Both the position numbers and the translations under genes were made by a program. The notes beneath the pieces were generated by a model that had not been told where the DNA came from, did no database searches, and saw nothing but the letters and a program-made list of their open reading frames with translations. A DNA stretch of 64,000 nt from Struthidea cinerea (lineage: Eukaryota; Chordata; Aves; Passeriformes; Corcoracidae): positions 1,469,787 through 1,533,786 of the forward strand of contig VZTI01004803.1 of assembly GCA_013397865.1 (NCBI GenBank), written 5' to 3'. Below are positions 27,501 through 40,800 of the stretch, in pieces. Positions within the stretch are counted from its first letter, which is position 1. Each line of letters begins with the position of its first letter.

Positions 27501-30017
27501 GTGATCAGAAACTACTGAAACATTTATTATGTTTTAAATCTCTTTGAGTTTACCTGCTTGGAACCACAAGAGGGCACTTTGCATGTGAGCTGTGCTTGCT
27601 ACCTTCAATTTTATAATACATAGAATGCAAAACACGTATGCATATTGGTGCTTTCAGATCTTTCAAAACGTCTTTGATCATAAATTCCCTGTATTGTGTC
27701 TTAATGCAACAGCTAATGAAAAGTATCAGTAAGGCTAGAGAATTTATAGAATTCAAATTCATGCGATGCAAAAAGTAAAAAATTAGAAATGGGGCCTGGA
27801 TGGGGACATGCTGGCATTTTTAAATACACACCAAAGAAATAATTGTTACAGTCTTTCAAATATTACACTGAAGTTGGACATCAACATCTTTGTGAAAAAT
27901 ACTTTGAGATACTTTACTTGACAAATACTTGAAGTAAATGTGATATGTAGCAGCAGTTGTATGCATAAATTGGATTAGTTCACATATCTTGTGCCTTCTT
28001 TCTAATATTTATGTTTACGTTTCATTAACTTACCTTTTTCAGAAAGAATTATGTAATAGGAAATACAGGTTTCTAAAGAACTTTGAAGAATGTAATCATT
28101 GTAATTTTAATGGAGAATTAATTTGCACAAATAGTTGCCTTTTTATTTCAAAATCTCAGTAGTTAAGGGAGTATATCTACTTCTCCAAGGGGGTGACAGC
28201 AAACTAGGTATAGAATTAGGGCTGTATACTGAAAGATGAAATTGTGTTTTTCCTTGCTGCTTTGTAAAGTAACTTCTTTGTTTGAGCAGCATGATTTTTT
28301 TAATGATCTCTCTTGGCTTATCCAAAATTGAATTGGATAATACTTCTCGAACATATTGGTATAATAGTATGTATTATTTCTTGTGAGCAACCAATGTGTT
28401 TTCATACAACGACATCTTTTTTTTATTTCTATCACTGTTTTAATTATTCTGCTTTGTTGTTAAAGGTAAACTTACTATTTTAAGACAATGGATATATTTA
28501 CTGAAATTAATGAAATGAAAGAGGTTCCTTTAAAGTACTGTATGAAAATACAAAAATAAATTCCCTAAGAGATAAATTCAGAATTACATCTATTGCTATG
28601 TCTTTAGTTTGGTAAACTGATGGGATTGTGATCATGGCCTTACAAACCATGGGAATTGTAGGGTTTTCCATGAGAATTTAGAAAACTTGTGATCAGTAAT
28701 GTGAAACATTCCATCATTTGGTCAATATAAAAATTAAAAATAAACCACTTATAGAATTCAAAGAAAATTTTAATTGCGTACAGAAGCATTTTCTTTTAGT
28801 ATATCCTGTCTTTTCACCTTTCTTCGTTAAATGTCTCATAGTAGCAGCTGAGTGTTTTTACAGACAGTTGGCCCTCTTAGATGGTCCTGTGTTTTTCTTT
28901 GTCTCTCTGAAAGCCTCTGCAGTCTGGCTCCAGTGGATCAATCTTGGTGGGCTGCAAACAATACAGTAGGAGAGGGGCATTTTATTTTCTTACAAGAGGG
29001 TTTATTAGTAGATAATAACAGAGAGCTCCTGTAGATCAATATAAAGCTGTCAGTTTGGCTGGTTTAATTTCTCGTTTCTCATGCTTTTTCTTGGCTCTCA
29101 AACTTTCTTGCCTTTTTTCTAACAATGATATCTACTAGGGTTTTAGCAAGAATCTTTTTCTTTCCTTCAGTACATAAATTTCTGCTTGTCTGGTCTTAAA
29201 AATCGTACCAGTGTCACATTATAGGGGATTGTATAGTCTGGATAAAGATGCTTTCAACAGACATTAAGAAACACTTATGAATCTTACGAGGCTCATCATA
29301 TATTGCAGCTTTAGCTGATGCCGTGTCATTATGTACTTATTTGTATGTTCCTTTTTCATGTTCTCTAAAAGAGCCTTCCAGAACAAGATAGAAGTACAGT
29401 GTTAAAATCTTGAGTTGTAGTTTGTGTTTGAAATAGTTAAGCTGTTTTATTTAATGATGCCTGTTAAGACTGACCCATTCATTGCATTAAACCTCTTCTC
29501 TGCACAAACTGTGCCCTATTTCATACCATCTTATACAAATTAAGTTCAGCCTCCTTGGTATTTAGAAAAATTACAGACCAATAGATGGTGCAGGTCTGCT
29601 TATTAAAACATGATTCAATACTTTGCTCCTTGAATGACAATTACATCAGTGCCTCCCTCGCAGTCAAGTTCCTTTTTCAATTGGAAGTAAGATTTTATCT
29701 TTTGAATTAGAGGATAATTGTTTCTCATTTAACTCCTTTGCAGTTCCAAATAAAACAATATTATTCAGTTTATTCTCAGAATTATTGGTTCTGTGAAACC
29801 AGTTGGAATAATCTGTATGCTTAGGCCGTGAAATGAATGCTTCTGTGGAAAGCCTATAGAAATTTCAGTTTGTTCTGTTCTTACCCACTTTTCCACATAG
29901 TAGATGCTGTGTGGCAACACAGATTAAAAAATTCACCATATGCTGTGCTTTTTTTGCTTACAGCTGATAGACACCTGCCATTTTCAGCCAGAAATGTCTA
30001 AATGTTGTCCTGCATAG

Positions 30018-30252
30018 GCTGTACCAGGTGAGGTTTAGGTTGACATTAGGAAGGATTTATTCACTGAAAGGGTGTTTAGCCATTGGAATGGATTCTCCAG
30101 GGAGGTGACAGAGTCACAGTCCCTGGAGGTGTTTGAGGGAAGACTGGCTGTGGCACTCAGTGCCATGGTCCTTTTGACATAGTGGTGTTCAGTCATAGGC
30201 TTGACTTGATGTCAGAAGTCTTTTGCAACCTAATTGATTCTGTGATTCTATA
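30018..30252 (+). mobile_element. CR1 LINE 3' fragment
   Basis: Contains 'aggtgaggtttaggttgaca', 'ttaggaaggatttattcact', 'ccctggaggtgtttgaggga', 'ctcagtgccatggtcctttt', 'cataggcttgacttgatgtc' and the terminal 'taattgattctgtgattcta'. This is a CR1 3' end in plus orientation, about 235 bases, retaining a fairly intact terminal octamer-like repeat. Confidence 0.88.
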
Positions 30253-30309
30253 TAAATGGAATGGCTGGTCTATTTTCCAGTACCATTTGGCAAGTTACGC
30301 TCAGAAAGG

Positions 30310-30440
30310 AAACTTCTGAGTATACATTCATATTATATACATATTTATACTCATATATTATATAATTACAATATAATATATAGCCTATAAAATTAATATT
30401 TATAGTATGGAATATATTTCTGTTCATACATATATGTACA
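30310..30440. repeat. AT-rich low-complexity block
   Basis: Mostly TA, TAT and ATATT motifs, immediately after the CR1 fragment at 30018-30252. No repeat unit is cleanly tandem. Confidence 0.6.
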
Positions 30441-33400
30441 CTTGCTGTCAAAATAGGAGAATACACTGAGAGCTCTCTGGACTTCTCTGCTGGTTGTAGT
30501 TACCTTGGTATTTTCACTTACTTCTTGGATAGCAGAATACAAACTCTGCAGCCACCACCTATTTGCAAGAGGCTTCAAATGTACTGAAGTAGATACTTCA
30601 GAAGGCTTTCATGTATCTGAGATCTGGTCTGAAAGACAAACATAAGCACAAAGCTAATGCAATTGACCACAAGGTTAATATGGTTACAGATACATAGCTA
30701 CCTGAAAAATAAGATGGGGTATAGCTGACTAACTGACTGGTAATAGTTTAGCAGAAAGAGTCTTGGCGTTACAATGGCTCACAAGAGGAACATGAATTGT
30801 CAAATTGTGGTACTACTAAAAATGAAAAGCAGAACTCTGATAGATAAAGAAATAATTGCTTGCAAGACACTCAGCCATGTCTCAGTTAAGAACTGCATCT
30901 AGATTTAGGCACTACAACTCTTCATTAAAAATTTGCTAACTAAAGAGTCAAGAAGAGGGGGAATGATGAAAAGTGAAGTAGTCTCTAAGGAAAGAATCAA
31001 ATTATTATGTTTGTTTAGTCTAGAAAGGAGAAAGTTGATTGAGACACACAGTATAAGTGTAATCAAGTGCATGCAGCTGCTGCAAAGAAAAATTATGAAA
31101 AGCTTTCTAAGAGCAAGGATGCCAAAGGAATGCAGAAAAATTTTGGCTAGGGAAATTGTGTTTCTGCATTTGGAGATCTTTAGGAAAGTTTGTTTAGAAT
31201 GGTACACATATAATTGATACTGTCTTGAAGTGCAGAAATGCTGTAGATGGCATCTTGAGTGCCTTTTCAACATCTTGACACTGTTAATCAATTAAAAGAC
31301 ATAAAGTCCACTTTCTGTCCATTGTCCTATGGATTGAAACAACTGGCTATACTTTTTTCAAGAGTGGAAACACTTTCCTGATTCCCAAATTTGTTGCATT
31401 CATGCCAGACAAAAATGGTTTATTGAGTTACATTGAGTTCTGGAGGCTTCTGACAAGTATGTGGGGAAGAAAGGAAGGGAAATTAAGAATCTAAGCAGCA
31501 ATGATAATACAGCTTCTTAAAGGACTGCAGAGAAGGTGATTTTACTATTTTTAGAAATATAATAACTTATTTTTGAAAAATATAGTACATTCTATACCCT
31601 CTGAAATAATTCAGGAAACTCTTGTTCTTGTGCATTTATCTTCTCTGCATGTATACAATCTTTTATTCAATGTTCTGCAGTATTATGTAGATAATGATAA
31701 AAATTAGTATTCTGGGGGTTTGATATTATGTCTTGATAAAAGAATTCATTTTTTTCTGTTTGGGAAAATTTACTGGCTAGATGAATATATTACTTATGTC
31801 CCATTATTAGAGCAAAATACTATGCAATATATTTAAATATTAAAAATATAATTCTTCTTTCATAAAAATGTTTTTGAATTAAGACTAGATGCATTATAAT
31901 CTTATATGAAGTAATGTAGTGCACTAAATGTTTGGAGCTGATGTCCATGAAATGGAAAAGAGATGATTACCGACTTTCCCAGAGACTCTAGGTGGATAAA
32001 TAATCTATGGAAGGAGTGGGATTTATTTCATAGCTATTTTATAGTTCTGAAGTGGTTGAATCTGCAACAGGAAAAGTTGAAATTACTGGGAAAAAACAAA
32101 AGCCCATTAGAACCTGAATATGAATCAAATAAATTTCTCTCTGGTTTTGGCTAATTCAGTTAGCATAATCTAAATGTGTAAGTTACTGGTATGGTGTGGC
32201 TTGCTAATACCCACTGAATCTAGAACTTTCTATGCCATGTAAAGTGTTGTGGTCTTTAGTTAAGCTTTTTCAAGTGCATGTAGGTCATCCCATTTTCAAT
32301 ATTACTTAGAAGTTGCAGCTTCTTGGAAATCAAGAAAGAGAAGGACTAGATCCACCAGTTTATTTTAGTTCATAAGTTTAGTTTAGGTGTTGATTCTGTT
32401 GAACATTTAGACTTTAAATCTTTTTTTAAACCTTTTTTTAACTCCTATATTTAAAGCATCACTGACATGCTTTTGAAAGTGCTATTGTTAATCTTGACTA
32501 TGTTCATCATCATTTCTATACTTTCTTATGCATAGATTTCAGATGTAGCATTCTAGACTTACGATTTCTGCACCTATTCTCTTTTCAACTAACGTTAAAA
32601 TATTTGCCTAGGAATGTATGTTCTATTTAGTAAAAGAAATTGTAAGTTACATTTATGAAAATTTAAATGGGTTGCAACTATGAAGTTTGTTGTAACAAAA
32701 ATATTCAACTATAAGTAGATTCTCCACAGTACCAGTAAGGTCCATAACTGCTTATGGAAACAAGGAAAACTGAAAACAATGAGCATTAAAAATATAACCT
32801 CATTTTTTGGAAAATAAAACCAACCAAAAGCCCAAACGCTATAATTGTTTTTGAAAGAACTCAGCTTTTATAGATATGAATATAATCTGAGGGATCTAAC
32901 CCCTTCTCACACTCTGAAAGTCATCTATAGATATTTTTATGTCAGATGAAGGACTGAAGTGTTACATGCAGACAATTTTGCTATCATTCATTCTATGTTA
33001 AAATTTCTTATCTGTACATATCCATGCCAGATTTGTAGCTGATGGGCACATGTAATTGTTTCAAGCCATAGTTTCTCCTTTCCCTGTTAAATTTGCAGAA
33101 CCAACATTATTTTATTACCAAGTAGGAGAAGGGCAGAATTAGGACATATATTTTGGAATTAAATAAAAGACATTATTCATTATGTATTAAGCTATGATAC
33201 TCTGTAATCTTGAAAAATAGGTTATTTAGAAAAGAAGATTCCTTTGCTGCAATTTTTTCCATGTGTTTTGTAGCTTAATTGCTAGACTTAACACATACTT
33301 TGAAGTTGTGTTAGTTTTTCCAATATATTTGAGCACTTGTTAGTAATTTATCCTCAAAATCTCAAGTATTTTCTATACTTCTTCAAGAAACAGGATAGTT

Positions 33401-34976
33401 GGATATTTGTGATGCCACTCTGTCTTCATCTTATCAAAAAAATGAGTAAATGTCAAGTAATTTGTGTCAGGTGTATGCTCCAAATGAAAGTCCATCAATC
33501 ATTTTTGGCCCTTTAGTGCAATGATTATCATTTCAAAGATGCAGGAGGACATTAAAGATAATGGCTTTTCTGTTGTCTATTATCTCTAACAGACTTCACA
33601 TAATTATTAACATGTGTTCTCATTTACAAAGAGTGTCAATATTTTGAGTGAATTGCATTTTTTTAACTGAAAGGGATGTGTCTGTCAGCAAGTTTTTTGT
33701 CCATCTAACTAAATGAGAAATTACAATTAATGAATTTTGTGTTTCCACAAGAAGGGCAGATATTGCAGAAAATGTTGGAAGCTTTGCAGGATTGAAACAC
33801 AATGACTGTCTTCAGCTGTCTGCATAAGATAATAAACAGTGTTCAAACTTAAGCAGAAGTGGTAAAATGCTAGTGCATGCTCTTCCGAGGCACTCTCACT
33901 TTCTTTTTATATTTTGTGCTGTGCTGAGGAAAATAACTGGCGTTCCTTGTTTATCACGAAGCCCTGAGGTCACCTAGAATATAGAAATTACCCATAGAGT
34001 GAATATCTGTTTTGTAGTATGTCTTATTTTTACAGTTCTGATAGGAGTAAAGATACTGAAATAAGTTTCTTATTAGCTTTCTTTCATACCTCCTGTTCCA
34101 ACCTAATAAACTGCCATTTGTGTGTTTTTTAGAAAAAGGCTAGAAGTAGTAGAGTTTTCAAGCTAATACAATTGTAAATAGACTTTTAAAAATATAAAGC
34201 TATGGTTCATCCATGTTAAGGAAAACACAGTTAAACTTGGCTCTCACTTGAGTAGGAATATGAGAGATGATGTCTAGTCTTAAGCTTCTGAAATTTCATT
34301 GGTAACTTATGGAGTGTTTATGCACAATGGCATGAGGGACATAATTTGGCTTCTTGTGCAGGATATTCTTCCTGTGTTTGAGCAGGGTTTCATCAATCTA
34401 CTCATGGGTCCAGGCTGTTGATTTGCTGTAAAAGTTAGTGAGTGGGAATGGAGGGAAATGCTGTGATATGCAGGACAGCTTTTTAGCTTATGGCTTTTCT
34501 CAATAAATTTAAATATTATGGAAAGAATCCATGCACCACCAGGAGGAAGGATTTAGCTTTTAATCTCTTCAGATTTCAGCACCAGTAAGTGTCCTGGACA
34601 GAATGTAGACATTGCAGTTAGACAAAACAGTAAAGTCTGTTGTATAGTATTTAGTGAAATACATTTCTGGCTACATTAGAGAAACACCTTCTAATGGGAA
34701 TGACAGAATTATTTATTAGTGTATTCAAGCTTTGGTATATCTTAACTTTTAAAGTAGATGATAAAGATTTGAAAGATATAGATGAAACACTTGTGTACAG
34801 CAAATCATCTAACTTAATTACACTAAAAAATTGTCAGGGGAGAAAACACAAAAAGCAAATAATACTGTGGATCAGTGAAGTAAATGAATTATCACCAGCA
34901 GTCACAATTTTGTCACTAAGCCAGAAGATGCTGCATCCATTACAACAAGACATTCATCGTCTGGAGAAGCAAGAGG

Positions 34977-35028
34977 CAGCTGGCAAACCCCCCCAGCTGG
35001 TATAGCAGCATCAGCTGGCGTCAGCTGG
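34977..35028. promoter_or_regulatory. Cluster of four CAGCTGG E-boxes (candidate regulatory site)
   Basis: Perfect CAGCTG hexamers start at 34977, 34994, 35012 and 35022, each followed by G, with centre spacings of 17, 18 and 10 bases. CAGCTG is a palindromic E-box bound by bHLH dimers. The surrounding DNA is AT-rich, and the intervening bases do not form a clean tandem repeat, so the hexamer itself appears to be what recurs. Function is inferred only from site density. Confidence 0.4.
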
Positions 35029-37445
35029 GTTTTAGCTGCTTACCTGTCACTGCCAGCTACAAGCAAGTCCCAATATGCTGAGAGGTGATCAGTGATTTGT
35101 CTTTTAAAAGCATAGACTAAATAGTTCAATGCAGTCTTTACAAACTTTCTTTTTATTTGCCTTATGTTTTTACTGAACTGAAAAAGTGCTGATTTTGTTC
35201 ATGCCTCCTTTCTTTTGGAATTCACACACGTATGTAATTCCCCCTTAGTGACTTCAACAGAATAACCATAATTTGGGACAAAATTAGTACCTTTGAAAAT
35301 TAGTTCTCTGTTTTACTACTGACTATATATTTTACCTGCAAAATATTGCAAGTTACACATTAATTCTAAAAATCTATGAGAAAAGTCCGGTATAATACTT
35401 AGCATTATAACTATGGGTTTGAAGTAGTTTTATGCTCAATTGGAGCTATTCTGTTGTCATGGTCTTCCATTTTTGCTCACTAATGAATAAAGTATTAGCC
35501 TTCAGTTACTTAGTTGAAGCTATTTCAGGTAGTCTGCATCTAGTTTGATGCCTGGTAATTGTGACCATGTGTACATTTGTCTAAAATGCATGTGAACATA
35601 CAGTCCATTGCCATTTTAAATCATGAATCTCTGGTCTAGCTTTTAAAATTATATAGTGTTGTCTTTAAGGGGTTTTTTTCACAAACCTTTTAAGGGGGAA
35701 GTCTTGCTTAGTAACATGAGCTAGTTTGATCATATCTGGAGAATATATTAGCACTTACAAGTACTTCAGTGGAATGATTTCAAATGTCATATTGCCTACA
35801 ACAGCTATGGTCTGGAAAGGTTTTGCCTCAAACTAGGCATGTCTAATGGGGTTTATGACAACCTATGAATTTGCCCTGAACAAGGTCAACTTGGAGGTCA
35901 GTGAATGCTATACAAATTGCATACTGCTCAAACCTGTAATTATCCCTGTAAGAAGTTAATGTGCTGCGGCATTCAGCAAATTCATGTAAAGCTTCAGGAA
36001 TGACCATGATAAACCGTGCAGTTACTTACATTTGCTCAGAAGAATCAGTCAACGGGATGTGATACTTCCACAGTGTTCATTTAAGGTAACTTGGAGGAAA
36101 ATCATCTTGTCTGCTTGTGTACTCAGGAGATAAAGAGCCTGAATTCTTTGTCGTTTGAAGAAAACACTTTTCATAGTATTACTTTCTCAATATCCATCAT
36201 ATGTGCTGTACATATAGGCAGAAAAAGCTCTCAGGATAGATTTTTCGAATTTTGGCAGAAAATATGCAGTATCTACTTTAACATAAGTTTATTATTGGGT
36301 ATCTACAAGAGGGACCTAAATTATCTGTCAGATCTTTGTTGAAGACAGCATGTGTTCCAACTTGTGCATATATATCCCAATATATATTCCAATTTCAGTA
36401 CTCTAAATAAGAACTAGCTTTGCATTTGCACATGAAAATATCAGTATCATTTCTGTTTTTCCTGTATTCGTCAAAAAATCTACTTTTGTATAGATAAATG
36501 ACTAAGTATTTTCATAGTTAAATATTTGTAAATCACATAAAACACAGGTAGGAAACATTTGTATGAGTAGTATAAATTTTGTCAGTTAACTATGTCTAAT
36601 GTGAGCATCAATAAAAGTATTCCAGCAATGAGGGATAATAATTACTTTAAGTTTTTACTATTATTAAATATCCAAATATAGGTGCCACCTTTAATTTTAA
36701 CATTTAAATGAAATTTGTAGAAATATAGATTAAATATTATTCAGATAATAAGAATATAAATTTAGAGAAAGCATAGCTATTAGTTTTAATTTTGCATATG
36801 ACTTAGTATATTTAGTAGTATTTGTTCAGCAACACTATGAAGTAAGCCATCTTCTTGGATCTGAACGTTTTGTATTTCTGAAGAACTTGTATCTATATTG
36901 CATTTTGTGATGTGCTCCTTGTCATATCTTCCTTATGAAATAAATCAGAATCACGAATACCAATAGCCTAGACATTGTGGGAAGTTCGTTTTTTACATTT
37001 CTAACACCTGAACTACACTGATTCCCTTCATTGTAACTAATTTCAACAGCCAAAATAACATTAAGGTTTCCCTTTCTGCTATTCTTCTCCCCCTAAACTG
37101 ACATCAGAAAATATTACAGTCTGAATGTCAGTACATTATACTATCAAATGTCTGTTACCCAAATGTGAACAAAATCCTGAAATCCCTGTGGAGTGTCAAC
37201 AGTGTGAAATAAGCACATTCAGACACAAGTAAAAGAAATACTTTCAGTAGTTCCCAGTGTTCCAGAAGTACTGTTGAGAGGGTATAAAAAGACGGTTCTT
37301 CAATTCCTCTTGGTCAGGAATTGATCCTTTGCTGAAAAAACAGACATAAACCCGTTCACACTGAAATGTAAACTACCATACAAACTAAGGAACTTGTGAT
37401 GTACTCGGTGTCTTAAATCGTTCTTAAATATGATTTAAAGAAGAA

Positions 37446-37467
37446 GGGGGGCCAGGGGGTAGGGTGG
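37446..37467 (+). other. G-rich tract, possible quadruplex
   Basis: Runs of six, five, three and two G separated by loops of one to three bases, on the RNA-like strand, about 300 bases before the next exon. A two-layer quadruplex is possible; a three-layer one would need the six-G run to supply two strands. Confidence 0.4.
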
Positions 37468-37763
37468 ACTATATTCCAGAATAAATATTTGATGTGCCTT
37501 TTTCTTTCCTGCTTAATCGCATCCTACAAGTAAGAGCTGATGCTCATTAGTAGACTTGGAGAGAATTCAGTCTTGTAAGTAATTTGTTAAGGTGCAGAGC
37601 ACAGTGATAAGATGAAGGTCTTCCTAGCACATTTAGTTAATAAAAGGTTTGATGTTTGGAGAAATACTGAATTAAATTCACAAATTAACTTCTGTTATAA
37701 AAGTGAATGAATCCTTTGTAGAGCGTTCCCTTGATCTCAGGTCATTTTGCATTATCTTTCTAG

Positions 37764-37851
37764 ATTATCAAATTGCTGGATGGAAAACGGTCTCAAACTG
37801 TAGGAATTTTAATATCAAGTTTGCACTTGGAGATGAAGGATATTCAACAGG
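37764..37851 (+). CDS. FMN1: FMN1 exon: FH2 core (residues 330-359)
   Basis: An 88-base exon between 'ctttctag' and 'gtaagt', ending one base into a codon. It reads IIKLLDGKRSQ, then TVGILISSLHLEMKDIQQ. The GILISSL stretch lies where formins carry the conserved isoleucine needed for actin contact (Ile845 in mDia1); the alignment to that residue is from memory. The exon falls in the knob side of FH2. Phase fits both neighbours. Confidence 0.95.
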
Positions 37852-40800
37852 GTAAGTATTTCTTACACCTAATGTATTGTACCTGCATGGATATTTTATC
37901 ATAGCCCTCAGAGAATTTTTTGCGTTACAGAATGTGTTTTGAATATAGTCTCCTAAACTGCCAGAAGAATCATTCTTCCAATATATTCCACTATATGTAA
38001 AAGTTTCACCTAACAATTAGAATTGAATTTTGGTACAACTCCTTCTGAACCATTACAGTTAGCATAACACTCTCAGTACAGTGTTTTCATATTCTTCCCA
38101 TGCAGTTCCCTGCTTTTTCTAAAGCCAGTCGTCCACCAACAGAAATTAAATGGTGGGCTTACACATAAATCTTTTGGGCTTCAAACATGCAGTCAGTATT
38201 TTTTAATATTTACATTTTGCTTCATTAACAGTATAAAAAGTACATCCCAAACTCATGTTACCACGTAATAATCAGAAAGAAAATTACTGGATGGCATTTT
38301 TCAAAGCGTAGGGCTAGTCAGTTGTAAATTCCATTACTGGTAGAAATCATTGAGTTTGCCAATACAACTGTGGAGAAATACAGATTTTTCAGAACACTGG
38401 AGTAATTGAGAGTCTGCTTATGTTCTGGATTTAAAAGGATATTGTTTAAGGATATTGTTTATTTCTTTTTCACATTAAGAAAAGGAAAATATTCACCATT
38501 TAAAACAACTGCTGGAACAACTCAAGTTGATGTCTCCTTTTTTGCTATTGTTTTCCCTCCATCACATGCAAATACTGGGTAGGGTGTTGAGATGCTGCTG
38601 GCATTGATTATTATTAATTTCAAAAGAGCCTTTGAGCATCTAGCACTTTAAAAGCACAAGGGCTTACAGAGTTCTCTTGGGATGCAGAGGAATAAGGAAA
38701 AGAAGAAATAACTTTGTGCCTGCCAGTATTGTGTGAAAGGTATCAGAATGAGATGGAAAAAAACTGCTATTACTAAAGGTCTTTTGCTGGCAGAAAATTA
38801 CAGGAGCATAGGGATAGGATAGAAGCTGTATTATAAAAGCTGGGTAATATTCTTAAGGATCTTCAGAGATGGATTTTCTTTTTATTTTCCATGCCATGAT
38901 ATTCTACTAAAACAGAGCACCTCTATCTCTCTCATTTGTTTGCTGTACTTCTGTAGCTTTTGAAATCCTCTGGCCAATTTATACCAAATCTAAGAGAACA
39001 TGACCCAAATATTTGGGTCTATGTACAATAGCATTTTTAGCTTGAGTCAGCAGTGCACTTTTGAATCACATTTACCAGTTGTCCTCTTTGCTGTATTTGC
39101 ATTGCAGAGCAATGCAGAGCAGTCTCAGAGTGCATAAACGTCCTTCAGAATCAGATTAAATAAGAAGATATGCTTTAGGAGCGTGCCATCAGTCTCCATG
39201 TGTAGCAGTCTCTGAATTCCCTAGGACAAGATCAGAGAGAGTTAAAACTCCCTGAAACATGTATAGTGTGAACTGTTGCTGTCTGCAAATCCATTTCTCA
39301 AGATTACACTTGCAGTTGTAGACACAGCTAATGTAGTCCTACAAGTTTAATGAAAATTAGAGTGTTGGTAGAAGAAGACACCAGAACAAGTGCTGTCACT
39401 GAAGTGAAGTTTAGAACTCATCGCCCTTTCTTGTCTGAGGTAGCAAATAACTGGCCTGTCACCACATGTGCTGCTCAAGGCAGCAATAGGATGTGCTGCC
39501 TCTTGCTTATGGAAACAGCTAGGAGCCACCATCAGGATTTGGGAATACCATAAGTGGAAGTTTTTACAAAACATACTAACAAAGCAGTCTGACTCATTCT
39601 AATCAAAATCTGTGTTCAGAGACTATCTAGGGAAAAAAGTCCAGGTCACAAGACTCAGGGAAAACATTGTTCTGTAGAGTGGACCTTTAGAAATGTGTAT
39701 TAGTCTGAAGGCAACAGCAGAATTATGCTTGTTTCTCCTTTAATGTGTGTTTATTCCATAGTTTTTTGTGTAATTAAATCTGTGGGCAGTCCTACCTATC
39801 AGCAGATTAATTATTTGAAGACTGCTGTAGTCAATGCACTGGATGAAAAAAAATCATAATATAAATCAAAATAAATAGCATATGACAGCACCTAACCAAA
39901 AAAGCATGTAATCATTGGGTCATGAATGTCAAATTTTTACAAAGTGAAGTTGCAAAGAGCTACCTCTAAGAACATGGAAATTAGGCACTCATCTCTTTTT
40001 TCAAGCCAACTTCCATGGCATAATTCAGTATGTGAAAAACAGGGAAAAGTTAATGGTCTTTGACCACTTACAACAGAGAATGTAGAAACCTGAAGCAAAA
40101 GAAAGTCAAGTGAAAAATATCTGATTTTTATTTCAAGCTTTTATGACTGTGTTTGTTGTAAAATCATGTACAAATGAATGTACTGTCTATGTATCATGTA
40201 CTGATTATTCTGCCTTAGGTAGCAGTTACAGAATACAGGTAGAGAAAACTCACATGAACTGCCCTGTGCATACAGATGCATGCAAAACTGTAGAGAAGAC
40301 AAAACAAGAGTAATTGCAAGAAAAATGGCATCCTCCTTTAAAATAGTGTGAGATTTCTGCATCCATAGGATCATCCTCTCAAAGTACATAGCTTCACAGC
40401 ATATTCTGTAGATAACTCAGCAGTGCAAAACAAGCAAGTGACCATATCTGGCATCCAGATGTTTGAGTTTGCATTTGATAATGCGCCAGCCACCGCACTT
40501 CAGGAGGGGGATCTCCCGCACGTGTCCGTTTAAGAGAGTGAAGTTCATCCTTTGCAGATAAGTTTAAATTCATGCTGCATGTGAGTAAAGTCCAAGGAGA
40601 AGACAGCATAAAACTAGGTAATTATTTTGGGTAGTGTTAGTGTTAAATGATGTGCAGGGAAAGGTGACATTGTCATGCTGCACCTGTCCTAATACTCAGC
40701 TTTTTGTTCGGTGGGAGAGAACAAATCCTAGGTGCTTCAATGTTCTGAGAACACTGGTGAATCTGGTGCTGGTGAGGGTAATATAGTTTATTGTTTGACC

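Larger units (their letters stand above)
26766..37763 (+). other. FMN1: FMN1 intron, 11 kb
   Basis: Holds a CR1 fragment (30018-30252), an AT-rich block (30310-30440), paired hairpins (27450-27500), an E-box cluster (34977-35028) and a G-rich tract (37446-37467) close to the acceptor. Open frames such as 34694-35005 have no recognisable content. I see no further gene or RNA. Confidence 0.8.

Noticed and set aside
34694..35005. 103-codon plus-strand frame ending at the E-box cluster
   Set aside because: No domain and no exon borders with suitable phase; the FMN1 chain is complete without it.
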